Part shown: positions 1 through 7,615 of the stretch, piece by piece
How the letters are laid out: every line of letters begins with the position of its first letter
How positions within the stretch are numbered: position 1 is the first letter of the stretch
From: Acidobacteriota bacterium
GTDB taxonomy: Bacteria > Acidobacteriota > Vicinamibacteria > Vicinamibacterales > CAVVIG01
Direction of reading: 5' to 3'
Assembly (NCBI GenBank): GCA_016195265.1
Contig: JACPZW010000027.1
Span: 117,293 to 181,292, forward strand
Length of the DNA: 64,000 nt
Program-made: the position numbers and the translations under genes
The notes under the pieces: model-generated
Seen by the model: the letters and a program-made list of their open reading frames with translations, nothing else
Told to the model about the DNA's origin: nothing
The model's database searches: none

Positions 1-970
1 CCGATGCGCGCGCCAGCAGCATGCTCGCGACGTTGGCGCACGCGATGAGCAGCACGAGCCCGACGACGACCATCAGGCCGAGAGCAATGGGCAGCAGCGT
101 GCGATCCGCGACCGGATGGATGTGGACGCCCTTGGTCGGCAGCGTCGCGACGTCGCGGTCCTTGTTCGTCTGGATGTACGCGGTCTTGAGCTGCTGGCCG
201 ATCAGCCGGAGGTTGGCCGCCGTGCCGTCGTACGTCGCGCCGTCCTTCAGGCGGCCCTTGACGAACATCCAGCGCTGACCGCGACGCTCGAGCCGCGTGT
301 TGCCGGTCGGCGACGGCACGTTGCTGATGATGCCGCCCGGCTCGACGTCGTCCACGTACGCCATCGGCGTCCAGACTTCCGGCGAGATGAGGGGCACCAT
401 GCCCGTGAACGTCGCAGGCATGACGCCGACGATCGCGTACGGCTGACCGTGAATCCTGATCGACTGCCCCACCGCCGACGGGCTCGCGCCGAACTCGCGC
501 GTCCATAGCCGATGCGAAATCACCACGGCCCTCGGCGCCCCTGCGACGTCGTCTTCGGGGAGCAGCGTGCGACCCGCCTCGGCCTTCAGACCGAGCATCT
601 TGAAGTAGTTGCCCGTCACCGTCTCGCCCATCGCCAGGCGCGCGCGATCGGTCACCTTCATCGCGTCCATCGACGGGCTGTACGCGAGCATGTCGCTGAA
701 GACCTGATTCTGCGCCTTGAAGTCGAGGAAGTCGGGATAGGAACTCGTCGCGTACATGTCGCCGTCGCCGCCGGTCGTGAAGACGTCGACGAGGCGATCG
801 ACGCGTTCGACCGGCAGCGGTCGGAACAACAGCGCGTCGACGAGCGTGAAGAGCGCGGTGTTGAAGCCGATGCCGATGGCGAGCGACGCGATCGCGACGA
901 GCGTGAAGCCGGGGCTGCGGCGGAGCCAGCGAAGCGCGTAGCGGACGTCGGCGGTCAGATTCTCCAGCAC
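1..970 (-). CDS. ADOP/MacB-type ABC permease, 3' part outside window
   Basis: Reading leftward from a GTG at 970, the frame stays open to the window edge (about 323 codons). It begins VLENLTADVRYALRWL, the usual start of acidobacterial duplicated orphan permeases without the N-terminal prefix domain. Next come a first membrane segment (LVAIASLAIGIGFNTALF), a periplasmic MacB_PCD region, and at the edge the FtsX-core signature LLIACANVASMLLARA. Such proteins are inner-membrane subunits of MacB-like transporters whose ATPase is usually encoded elsewhere; the substrate is unknown. The in-frame ATG options are absent (the ATG at 974 is out of frame), so GTG is chosen. It follows the stop of the preceding small gene by a few bases and is probably cotranscribed with it. 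The second half lies outside the window. Confidence 0.85.
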   Translation of the reverse strand, partial: MLENLTADVRYALRWLRRSPGFTLVAIASLAIGIGFNTALFTLVDALLFRPLPVERVDRLVDVFTTGGDGDMYATSSYPDFLDFKAQNQVFSDMLAYSPSMDAMKVTDRARLAMGETVTGNYFKMLGLKAEAGRTLLPEDDVAGAPRAVVISHRLWTREFGASPSAVGQSIRIHGQPYAIVGVMPATFTGMVPLISPEVWTPMAYVDDVEPGGIISNVPSPTGNTRLERRGQRWMFVKGRLKDGATYDGTAANLRLIGQQLKTAYIQTNKDRDVATLPTKGVHIHPVADRTLLPIALGLMVVVGLVLLIACANVASMLLARAS

Positions 971-973
971 GCA

Positions 974-1186
974 TCAACCCCTGATGACTGGACGAAGGGG
1001 TATCGGCAAACGTTCATCAGGTGTTTTTTCCTCCAGGCCGGCAAACACTCCGTGCGAATACGCCGGGTCCCACTCGTTGGTCGCCTGCGCCAGGTCGAAC
1101 CACAGATCCCACGCGCGGTCAATCTCCTCGTCGGTGAGATCCCGCAGATTGAGGTCGTCGTCGCTCAGCATCGGCATGGCGTTCAT
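974..1186 (-). CDS. Small acidic protein of unknown function
   Basis: A 70-residue ORF starting MNAMPMLSDDDLNLRDLTDEEI. It has no signal peptide or membrane segment; the first half is acidic with a predicted amphipathic helix (DEEIDRAWDLWFDLAQ). Its ATG overlaps the TGA of the upstream 260-residue gene by 4 bp (ATGA), which points to translational coupling. I do not recognise the family. The pairing with a nucleotidyltransferase-like protein recalls two-gene toxin-antitoxin arrangements, but nothing in the sequence proves it. Confidence 0.6.
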   Translation of the reverse strand: MNAMPMLSDDDLNLRDLTDEEIDRAWDLWFDLAQATNEWDPAYSHGVFAGLEEKTPDERLPIPLRPVIRG

Positions 1187-1965
1187 TCCTCGATGGGTCG
1201 TTCCGGGAGTAACGTCTCCGCGATCCGGCAGGCCGCCTCGTGCGCCCGTTGCAACGGAAGCTGGTCGAGCCCCATCCGGCGGAACTCAGCGAGATAGGGC
1301 GCCGCAGCCTGTTGATACGCGCCGACACGTTTCCGGTCCGCTTGCTGAAGCTCGTCGAGTTCCTGGGCCAGCGCCGCGACAACGGAGCCACGCGCAGCTC
1401 CGCTCGCAGCGGCTCGCACACTCGGCCGGCGCGACCCGCGGCCCACGCTCCCGGCCAGGCCCAGAATCCGATCGACGTCGGTCGTCCACTCGATCTCCGC
1501 GTCAGGCGGCAACTGACGCGCCAGCTCGCCGATGACGGCGTAGTCCTTCGCGCGCCCGGTCTGTTTGAGCCGGATGAGCGTTTCGCGATCGACAACAGGA
1601 AAGTCCGACGGCGTCGCGGAATGCTGAAAGAGGGCTGCGATCGCGTCAGATGATACGCGCGGGGGCTTCGAGACGAAGTCGCAGCGAATCCGCCGTTTGC
1701 GTTCGTCCAGATACTCGAAATGGCTCGACCAGCCGCCGCGCAACCAGCGCACGTCGAGCGGCGCCGCAGGCCGGTAGTGCGCACCCCGCTCCGAGAGCAC
1801 CGACAGCACACGACGGCATGCCTCGGGCGTGTTGCGCACGATCCAGTCGCCATCCTTGCTCATGATCGCGAGCCGGTAGTACACAACCGCCTGACCCGAG
1901 GACAGCGCGGCCACCGGGCCCAGCCGATTGAATTCCCGCGTGAGCTCGAAGTAGACGTTCGTCAC
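1183..1965 (-). CDS. Unknown protein with nucleotidyltransferase-like features
   Basis: A 260-residue soluble protein with no signal peptide. Around residues 120-145 it reads FPVVDRETLIRLKQTGRAKDY, which resembles the 'LI.LK..GR.KD..D...L' helix of minimal nucleotidyltransferases (AbiEii-like). The usual GS-D-D catalytic motif near the N-terminus is not evident, so catalysis is doubtful. The C-terminus is helical (AQELDELQQADRKRVGAYQQ). It overlaps the small acidic gene downstream by 4 bp. A short AT-richer stretch upstream (1966-1990) is the likely promoter region. The function is inferred only from the local helix pattern. Confidence 0.55.
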   Translation of the reverse strand: MTNVYFELTREFNRLGPVAALSSGQAVVYYRLAIMSKDGDWIVRNTPEACRRVLSVLSERGAHYRPAAPLDVRWLRGGWSSHFEYLDERKRRIRCDFVSKPPRVSSDAIAALFQHSATPSDFPVVDRETLIRLKQTGRAKDYAVIGELARQLPPDAEIEWTTDVDRILGLAGSVGRGSRRPSVRAAASGAARGSVVAALAQELDELQQADRKRVGAYQQAAAPYLAEFRRMGLDQLPLQRAHEAACRIAETLLPERPIEE

Positions 1966-2070
1966 GCCTTTTCGAGTATAAGGCGATCGACACGCGCCTG
2001 AACCGGACAGTCGCGATCAGATCGCGGGACGCGTCACGTTTTGAAGTGCGGCTCGGCTGAAAGGCTTGCC

Positions 2071-2682
2071 CTACGTCCGGAGCGGTGATGTAGCGCGAGG
2101 CTTTCCGCCGAGCGCGATCCACGCCGCAGTGGCTGCGGCCTTTTCCTCCGCGCGCCAGGGTTTGCCGAGCGTCTCGCCGAAGCCGGCCATCACCTTATCT
2201 ATGTGAGCCGCCGATCGGCCGAGGTCGGCCGCGGCCCTTTTCGCGAGCGTCTTTTCGACGATGACGTCGCAGGCGATGCCGTGCGATAGCAGCGCGTCCT
2301 CGAGCGCGGTTCGAAACAGACGACCTTCGTTCGCGTGCGCGCGCATGTGGGGACTGCCGATCGTCGCGGGATCGACGACGCTGCCGACGACGAGCGCAGC
2401 TCTTTGAAGCGCGAGGCCTTCAGCCGAGCGACGTACGTCAGCCACCAAATCCTCAACCGACTTCTTCGCGCACCGCTTCACGATCTTTACGCGGCGCGCG
2501 ATCTCGCCCTCGTCGGTTTCGGTTTTGAACATCCGACTGTGATACGGCTGCCGCGTCCACGGTTCTTTCGGATCAGACATCGCGACCATGTGCCGGGCGA
2601 CGGCACGGGGCGCCCGCGCCGGTCCGGCCACGACGATCGCGACCGCAAATCCGGATTTGACTTTGAAACCGATCGTCAGCAC
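2071..2682 (-). CDS. Conserved protein of unknown function
   Basis: The frame is open from 2730, but its first 16 codons only translate a degenerate GCACTCC/GCACCC repeat. The GTG at 2682 is preferred because the product then begins VLTIGFKVKSGFAVAIVV, a beta-strand pattern I associate with a widespread uncharacterised family (TIGF..HSG.A.VVV...P, then a DP...QPYH motif, both present here). It is about 203 residues and cytosolic. The C-terminal region (GKPWRAEEKAAATAAWIAL) matches the same family's 'PPWR..QK.AALAAWLAL' end. No catalytic role is known to me. It abuts the upstream isocitrate lyase-family gene (start-side gap of 48 bp filled by the repeat). Confidence 0.6.
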   Translation of the reverse strand: MLTIGFKVKSGFAVAIVVAGPARAPRAVARHMVAMSDPKEPWTRQPYHSRMFKTETDEGEIARRVKIVKRCAKKSVEDLVADVRRSAEGLALQRAALVVGSVVDPATIGSPHMRAHANEGRLFRTALEDALLSHGIACDVIVEKTLAKRAAADLGRSAAHIDKVMAGFGETLGKPWRAEEKAAATAAWIALGGKPRATSPLRT

Positions 2683-2683
2683 C

Positions 2684-2730
2684 CCGCACTCCGCACCGGC
2701 ACCAGGCACTCCGCACGCAGCACCCGGCAC
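2684..2730. repeat. Degenerate short-period tract, GCACTCC/GCACCC type
   Basis: About 47 bp built from variations of a 7-10-nt word (CCGCACTCCGCACC, CAGGCACTCC, GCAGCACCCGGCACC). It fills the whole gap between the stop of the 2731-3549 gene and the GTG start of the gene downstream. Related GCACC/GGGTGC tracts occur at 6420-6467 and 6884-6996. There is no hairpin and no coding signal. Confidence 0.6.
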
Positions 2731-3549
2731 CTATTTCATCAGCTCATTCACTTCCGCGTACGGAATCGCGTGCCGCGTGAACGTCTCGTACGTGCCGCGC
2801 GTCTTCAGTTCCTTCGCGATGTCCCGCACCAGCGCCATCGTCGCGCGATGCGGACCGGATCCCACGCTGACGCGCGCGACGCCGAGGCTTTCGAGCTCGG
2901 CGATCGGCGGCGCGCCGGCCGTCGCCAGGATGTTGATCGGCCCGCCGATGCCATCGACCAGCGCCGCGATCGTCCCGCGATCGCGGACGCCGGGCACGAA
3001 CACGCAGTCGGCGCCGGCGGCGAGGTAGGCCCGGCCTCGCTCGACGGCGACGGTCAGCCGCGTGTCCGGCGCGCCGATCTCGTGCAGGAACACGTCGGTC
3101 CGCGCGTTGATGACGACCGGCACGCCGGCCGTCCTCGTCGCTTTCGCGACCGCGGTGATCTTCGATGTCTGAGTGCCGAGCGGCTCGAGCTGGGCAGAGC
3201 CCGGCAGCAGGTCCTCGAGGTTGATCCCCACCGCGCCGGCTGCCGCGACACGGAGCACGACGTCGGCGACCGCGTCGGGCGTCGTCGCGTAGGCGTGCTC
3301 GATGTCCGCGGTCACCGGGACGCGGACGGCGCGCGCGATGCGCGCGACGGCGTCGATCATCTCGTGCGCCGGGACGGCGCCGCCGTCGGGGTACCCGAGC
3401 GTCGCGGCGACGCCGGCGCTCGTCGTTGCAATGGCCGGGAATCCTTCTGCTTCGAAGAGTCGCGCGGACACGGCATCCCACGCGTTGGGAAGAACGAGGA
3501 TCGGTGGGGTCTTGTGCAGCGCGCGCAGGCGCTCGGTCTTGTCGGACAT
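2731..3549 (-). CDS. Isocitrate lyase/PEP mutase-family enzyme
   Basis: A 272-residue cytosolic TIM-barrel protein of the isocitrate lyase/phosphoenolpyruvate mutase superfamily. Visible family blocks are VLPNAWDAVSARLFEAEGF (strand 1), TTSAGVAATLGYPDG, VTADIEHAYA (metal/substrate-binding Asp and acidic residues), GINLEDLLPG, VINARTDVFL and GADCVFVPGV. The length is standard. Members cleave or rearrange C-C or P-C bonds of 2-oxo acid derivatives with Mg2+; the KKCGH loop of true isocitrate lyases is absent, so an oxaloacetate-type or methylisocitrate-type activity is possible but not decidable. ATG at 3549 is the natural start. Confidence 0.85.
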   Translation of the reverse strand: MSDKTERLRALHKTPPILVLPNAWDAVSARLFEAEGFPAIATTSAGVAATLGYPDGGAVPAHEMIDAVARIARAVRVPVTADIEHAYATTPDAVADVVLRVAAAGAVGINLEDLLPGSAQLEPLGTQTSKITAVAKATRTAGVPVVINARTDVFLHEIGAPDTRLTVAVERGRAYLAAGADCVFVPGVRDRGTIAALVDGIGGPINILATAGAPPIAELESLGVARVSVGSGPHRATMALVRDIAKELKTRGTYETFTRHAIPYAEVNELMK

Positions 3550-3569
3550 TCAGCCAGTATAACGGCGGG

Positions 3570-3611
3570 AAGAAAGACAATGAACGCAGAGAGCGCTGAG
3601 CACGCAGAGCA
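3570..3611. repeat. Degenerate CGCAGAG short-period tract
   Basis: Just upstream of the 2731-3549 gene the sequence repeats an imperfect 8-9-nt word (AACGCAGAG, AGCGCTGAG, CACGCAGAG) and runs directly into the GTAG of the REP at 3612. The same word family, in other variants, is at 18855-18892, 40843-41030 and 50326-50365. Confidence 0.65.
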
Positions 3612-3670
3612 GTAGGCCGGGTCCTTTCGGACCCGGCGCGGTCCGGCGGGTCCAAAAGGACCCGCCCTAC
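3612..3670. repeat. Paired REP (head-to-head, BIME-like)
   Basis: One forward REP (GTAG foot, stem GCCGGGTCC, loop TTTC, GGACCCGGC) is followed after 7 bp by an inverted REP (GGCGGGTCC, loop AAAA, GGACCCGCC, then CTAC, the complement of GTAG). This is the arrangement of E. coli BIMEs. The pair lies between divergently placed gene ends, in non-coding DNA. Confidence 0.9.
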
Positions 3671-3681
3671 ATCCGCCGTCG

Positions 3682-6375
3682 TTAGTCTCTTTTCAGCACG
3701 ACCGCCGGATCGATGGACACGACGCGATGTGCCGGCAGATACGTCGCCACGAATCCTCCGGCGCCGACGACGGCGAGCACGGCCAGGTAGGTCAGCGGAT
3801 CGATCGCGCCCACGCCGAACAGAATGTTGCGCATCGTCAGGCCGATCGCCCAGCCGCCAAGCAGGCCAAGCACGACGCCGATCCCGATCAGCCGGAAGCT
3901 GCGGCCCATGATCAGCCTGACGACTCCGGGCGCGGTCGCGCCGAGCGCGAGCCGCACGCCGATTTCGTGGCGGCGCTGGCCGATCGAGAACGCCGTCACG
4001 CCGTAGATGCCGGTGATCGCGACGATGAGGCCGATCGCGGCGAAGCTGCCGAACAGCACCATGATCAAATCCTGCGAGCGCAGCTCCTCCTTGATCTCGT
4101 CGCTGAAGGTCCGAATGTCGGACACGGCCAGATCGCGATCGGCCGCTCGGAGCGCGTCGCGCAGGGCCGGCGCGACGGTGACCGCGGACGCGTCGCCCGC
4201 CACGCGCACTTCGAACGCGACGCTCGTGAGCGGGCGGCGCGCGAGCGGCCGGTAGATCCGCGGCGGCGGCGGCTCGTTGACCGAGGGGCTGAGCACGTTG
4301 TCCACGATCCCCACAATCTCGATCGCGTCGCCCGACACCCGCCCGTCGGGGTCGGCCATCGTCACGTGCGCGCCGATCGGCGACTCGCCGGGCCAATAGC
4401 GTCGCGCCGCTTCACGATTGACGACGGCCACGTTCCAGCCGGACGCGCGATCCTCGGGGCGCCACATCCGTCCTTCGAGCACGCGCACGTCGATCGCCTG
4501 CGCGTATTCGCCCGCCGTGGCGGCCTCGGACATCCACGGCAGATCTTTCGCCTGCGGCAGGGGCCTTCCGGCGATCGCGAAGCGCCGCGCCGGTTCGCTG
4601 TCGATCACGGGCAATCCCGTGCTCGCTCCGGCGGCGACCACACCGGGCACGGCGGCAAAGCGATCGAGGATCGATTCGACCGTGCGGAACCGCGCCTCGT
4701 CGTCGGTGTACTTCGGCGGATCGAATCGGACGTGCAGCGTCAGCAGACCGTCCGCGGTGACGCCGACCGGCACGTGCTCCATCGCGACGACCGTGCGCAC
4801 GATGAGTCCGGACACGATGAGCACGGCGAACGCGAATCCCACCTGGACCACGACGAGGACACTGCGGCTGCGTCCGCCGCGGACCGACGAAGCGGCGTCG
4901 CGTCCGCCGTCCTTGAGGTCCTCGTTGAGGTTCGGCCGCGACGACTGCAGCGCCGGCATCACGCCGAACAACACGGGCGCGAGCAAAGACAGGAAGAAGG
5001 CAAAAGTCAGAAGGTTGAAGTTGATTGCGAGATTCTGGAAGTAACGTTCGATCGACAGCGCTCGAAACGAGCTGAGACCGAGGTATGCGAGCAGGAGGCC
5101 GAGACCGCCGCTCGCGAGACCGAGCAGCAGGCCTTCGAGGACGAGCTGACGCACGAGCCGCCCGCGCGACGCGCCCAGCGCGACGCGGACGGCGATCTCG
5201 CGCCGCCTCGCGCTCGCGCGCGCCAGCATCACGGTGGCGACGTTCGCGCACGCCACGAGCAGCACGAGGCCGACGACCGTCGTCAGCAGCGCGAGCAGCA
5301 CCCACGTCGCCGTGCCGACGGTCGCATCACGTCCCGAGAGCACCAGCCACTGACGGCCGGCGTTGGTCACCGGATAGGTCTGCTGGAGCCGCTCGTCGAT
5401 CGTGCGCAGCTCGGCCTGCGCGCCCGCGAGCGTCGCCTCCGGCTTCAAGAGGCCGAAGACGATGAGCGACAGGTCGTCGCGCCGCGCCGAGGGGCGCAGT
5501 TCGAGCGGCAGCCAGACGTCGGTCTGCCCGATGTTGCCGAGCTCGATGTCGGGCGTCAGCACGCCGATCACGGCGTAGCTGCGTCCGTTGAGCGTCAGGG
5601 TCTGATCGATGGCGGAGTCGGCGCCGGTGAAATGCGTCTTCCAGAAATGATCGCTGAGCACGGCGACGCGGCCGCGATCGAAAGCGTCCTCACCGTCGAG
5701 GAACGCGCGGCCCCTGATCACCGGCACGCCCCAGACGCGAAAATGATTGGCGGTCACGTACGCGACGTTGATCGCGCGGGGATCGCCCGATCCGGTCAGC
5801 GACACCTGCTGGCGCGACATCGCGGACAGCCCATCGAGCGACGTGCTCTGCGCGCGCATGTCGAGAAAGTCGGGAATGGAGACGGGCTGCCGATCCTGAC
5901 CGTGCTGCGCGCTGATCGTGTAGACCGCGACGAGGCGCTTGATGTTGCCGAGCGGCAGCGGGCGCAGTAGCAAGAGATCGGTGAAACCGAACACGATCGT
6001 GTTGGCCGCGATCGCGAGCGCCAGCGTGAAGACGACGACCAGCGCCGTGGCCGGCTCCTTCACGATCAGCCGCGCGCCGAAGCGGACGTCCTGCCAGATG
6101 CCGGACCACACGCCGTCGCGCGATCCGCCGCCGAGCGGCAGCGGATCGAGCGGCGGACGCTCGACGTCCACGAGCTCGCGCACGAGATTCTTTTCGTCGA
6201 GCTCGTTCAGCGCCGCCAGCCGCGCGGCGTCGTCCGGCGCGCCGCCCGCGCGCAGTTCGTCGTAGCGATCCTGCAGATGCTGCGACAGCTCGTCGACGAT
6301 CTCGAGGCGCCGCGCCGCATCGATGCGCGCACCCGCCAGCCGATCCTCAATCGCGCGTTTCCAGTTGGGGATCAT
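3682..6375 (-). CDS. ADOP ABC permease with N-terminal prefix domain
   Basis: An 897-residue inner-membrane protein. Residues 1-80 are the soluble prefix domain typical of PadR-linked ADOPs (RRLEIVDELSQHLQDRYDEL). Then come a first membrane helix (TALVVVFTLALAIAANTIVF), a MacB_PCD periplasmic domain, a first FtsX core with LLVACANVATVMLARASARRREIAVRVALGAS split over the TM boundary, a second MacB_PCD (residues about 510-720) and a second FtsX core (IGVRLALGAT) ending PAVVLKRD. It has two FtsX units, as expected for the duplicated family, and no ATPase domain. The PadR gene lies 92 bp upstream on the same strand, the standard ADOP arrangement, and probably controls it. The substrate is unknown; macrolide or peptide export is inferred from MacB only. 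Confidence 0.92.
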   Translation of the reverse strand: MIPNWKRAIEDRLAGARIDAARRLEIVDELSQHLQDRYDELRAGGAPDDAARLAALNELDEKNLVRELVDVERPPLDPLPLGGGSRDGVWSGIWQDVRFGARLIVKEPATALVVVFTLALAIAANTIVFGFTDLLLLRPLPLGNIKRLVAVYTISAQHGQDRQPVSIPDFLDMRAQSTSLDGLSAMSRQQVSLTGSGDPRAINVAYVTANHFRVWGVPVIRGRAFLDGEDAFDRGRVAVLSDHFWKTHFTGADSAIDQTLTLNGRSYAVIGVLTPDIELGNIGQTDVWLPLELRPSARRDDLSLIVFGLLKPEATLAGAQAELRTIDERLQQTYPVTNAGRQWLVLSGRDATVGTATWVLLALLTTVVGLVLLVACANVATVMLARASARRREIAVRVALGASRGRLVRQLVLEGLLLGLASGGLGLLLAYLGLSSFRALSIERYFQNLAINFNLLTFAFFLSLLAPVLFGVMPALQSSRPNLNEDLKDGGRDAASSVRGGRSRSVLVVVQVGFAFAVLIVSGLIVRTVVAMEHVPVGVTADGLLTLHVRFDPPKYTDDEARFRTVESILDRFAAVPGVVAAGASTGLPVIDSEPARRFAIAGRPLPQAKDLPWMSEAATAGEYAQAIDVRVLEGRMWRPEDRASGWNVAVVNREAARRYWPGESPIGAHVTMADPDGRVSGDAIEIVGIVDNVLSPSVNEPPPPRIYRPLARRPLTSVAFEVRVAGDASAVTVAPALRDALRAADRDLAVSDIRTFSDEIKEELRSQDLIMVLFGSFAAIGLIVAITGIYGVTAFSIGQRRHEIGVRLALGATAPGVVRLIMGRSFRLIGIGVVLGLLGGWAIGLTMRNILFGVGAIDPLTYLAVLAVVGAGGFVATYLPAHRVVSIDPAVVLKRD

Positions 6376-6467
6376 GAGATTTCAGATTGCAGAATTCAGG
6401 TTTCAGACTGGGGAACGGCACCCCGTACCCAGCACAGCACCACGCACCACGCACCACGCACCCGGCT
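6376..6467. repeat. Two degenerate short-period tracts between padR and the permease
   Basis: The gap holds a TTTCAGATT/GCAGAATTC/AGGTTTCAG run (6380-6409), then a run of GCACC/CACGCACC words (6418-6465). Neither forms a stable hairpin or codes for a conserved peptide. The spacing means the PadR and permease genes are either one transcript with a repeat spacer or are transcribed separately. Confidence 0.55.
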
Positions 6468-6821
6468 TTACACACTCTCCAGACCCGCGATCCGACTAAT
6501 GGCCTGCGCGAATTCCTTCCACGTGTCGCGCTGCGATGCGAGCACGTTCGCGCCCACAGACGTCAGCTTGTAGTAGCGCCGGCGCCGGAGCCCCGCCTTC
6601 TCGATCCAGCGGCCCTGAATCCAGCCGCGCTTCTCGAGCCGGTAGAGCAGCGGATAGAGGGACGCGACGCGGAACGTCAGCACGCCGCCCGAGCGCGCCT
6701 CGATCAGCTTGCTCAGGTCGTAGCCGTGGCGCGGCTGGGCTTCGAGCAGCGAGAGGATGAGCAGTTCGGCGCTGCCCTTCTTCAACTCGCGGTCCAGCAT
6801 CCGGGACTTTATGTATCGCAT
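6468..6821 (-). CDS. PadR-family transcriptional regulator
   Basis: A 117-residue winged-helix repressor. The diagnostic N-terminal block ELKKGSAELLILSLLE, then PRHGYDLSKLIEA, FRVASLYPLLYRLEKRGW and the wing GLRRRRYYKLT are all present. Such proteins bind palindromic ATGT/ACAT operators and repress their own gene and adjacent transporters. ATG at 6821 gives seven extra residues before the second Met (6800); the family usually starts close to ELKKG, so 6800 is an equally good start and would place the palindrome at 6811-6830 upstream of the coding region. It is followed by the ADOP permease. Confidence 0.9.
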   Translation of the reverse strand: MRYIKSRMLDRELKKGSAELLILSLLEAQPRHGYDLSKLIEARSGGVLTFRVASLYPLLYRLEKRGWIQGRWIEKAGLRRRRYYKLTSVGANVLASQRDTWKEFAQAISRIAGLESV

Positions 6822-6836
6822 AGCGACATATTGCTA
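6811..6836. promoter_or_regulatory. Possible PadR operator
   Basis: Imperfect palindrome ATGTATCGC...AGCGACATA with outer ATGT/ACAT half-sites, as in described PadR operators. It overlaps the first candidate start of the padR gene and lies in the only AT-richer stretch of the region. An autoregulatory role is inferred. Confidence 0.4.
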
Positions 6837-6883
6837 AAGACCATAAGACGAGGTCAAGAAGAGAATGGTTGGCAGACCGGTGC

Positions 6884-6996
6884 TGCGTGCCGGGTGCGTG
6901 GTGCCGGGTGCCGTGCCGAGTGCTGGGTGTTGGGTGCTGGGTGTTGGGTGCCGCGTGCGCGTTAACATCGTGCCGTCGTGTGCCGTCTTGCCTCGA
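6884..6996. repeat. GGGTGCT/GGGTGTT short-period tract
   Basis: About 110 bp of imperfect 7-nt words (GTGCTGG, GTGTTGG, GTGCCGG, GTGCCGT) between the divergent padR and sigma factor genes. It is open in the sigma-factor frame and would be read as a Cys/Gly/Val-rich leader, which argues for the downstream GTG start of that gene. Confidence 0.7.
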
Positions 6997-7009
6997 GAGC
7001 GAACTTCGC

Positions 7010-7615
7010 GTGGAGCATGTCCTCGAATTCGGTCGCCCCGTGCTGAGGTTTCCGGCTGCCGGGTCCCGGGACCAGGGCGCGCGCTCGCTGGGCGAAACCC
7101 TGCAGGCCGTTGCCGCCGGTGACCAGGACGCGTTCACGCGCCTCTACGCCGACTACTCACGCATGGTGCACGCGATCCTGCTCGGACGCGTGCCGGGGCG
7201 CGACGTGGACGATCTGGTACAGGACGTCTTCCTCACGGCGTACACGCGCCTCGCCGGCCTGCGCAATCCGGACGCGTTCGGCGGCTGGCTCGCGGCCATC
7301 GCGCGCAATCGCGCGACCGATCACCTGCGCCAGGCGCGCGAGCAGGAACGGTTGCCGGACGAGATGCCCGGCGGCGAATCCATCGACGCCGAGACGTTCG
7401 CCGTGCTCGAGATCGTCAGGAAGCTGCCGGAGACGTACCGCGAGACTCTGGTGATGCGGCTCGTCGAAGGGATGTCGGGCCAGGAGATTGCCGATCGCAC
7501 CGGGCTCAGTCCCGGATCGGTGCGCGTGAACCTGCACCGTGGGATGAAGTTGTTGAGAGAGAAGCTCGGTCCGGCGAAGCCGGACACGACCGTTCATGAG
7601 TCAGGCAATGGATAA
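7010..7615 (+). CDS. ECF-type RNA polymerase sigma factor
   Basis: A sigma-70 family factor of about 201 residues. Region 2 is visible as AFTRLYADYSRMVHAIL...DVDDLVQDVFLTAYTRL with the -10-recognition helix (PDAFGGWLAAIARNRATDHLR). Region 4 is LPETYRETLVMRLVEGMSG followed by the helix-turn-helix EIADRTGLSPGSVRVNLHRG. The frame is open from 6869, but that part only translates the GTGCTGG repeat, so GTG 7010 (VEHVLEFG, after GAGAG at -12) is preferred. The 3' end overlaps the next gene by 20 bp; that FecR-domain membrane protein is the probable anti-sigma or effector partner. Confidence 0.88.
   Translation: MEHVLEFGRPVLRFPAAGSRDQGARSLGETLQAVAAGDQDAFTRLYADYSRMVHAILLGRVPGRDVDDLVQDVFLTAYTRLAGLRNPDAFGGWLAAIARNRATDHLRQAREQERLPDEMPGGESIDAETFAVLEIVRKLPETYRETLVMRLVEGMSGQEIADRTGLSPGSVRVNLHRGMKLLREKLGPAKPDTTVHESGNG

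Noticed and set aside
3727..5970. Plus-strand ORF of 747 codons
   Set aside because: It is the antisense shadow of the ADOP permease gene: Arg/His/Asp-rich and without domains, as expected in GC-rich DNA.
6811..6836. tRNA or riboswitch in intergenic gaps
   Set aside because: No cloverleaf or known aptamer core was recognised; the gaps hold REPs or short-period tracts.
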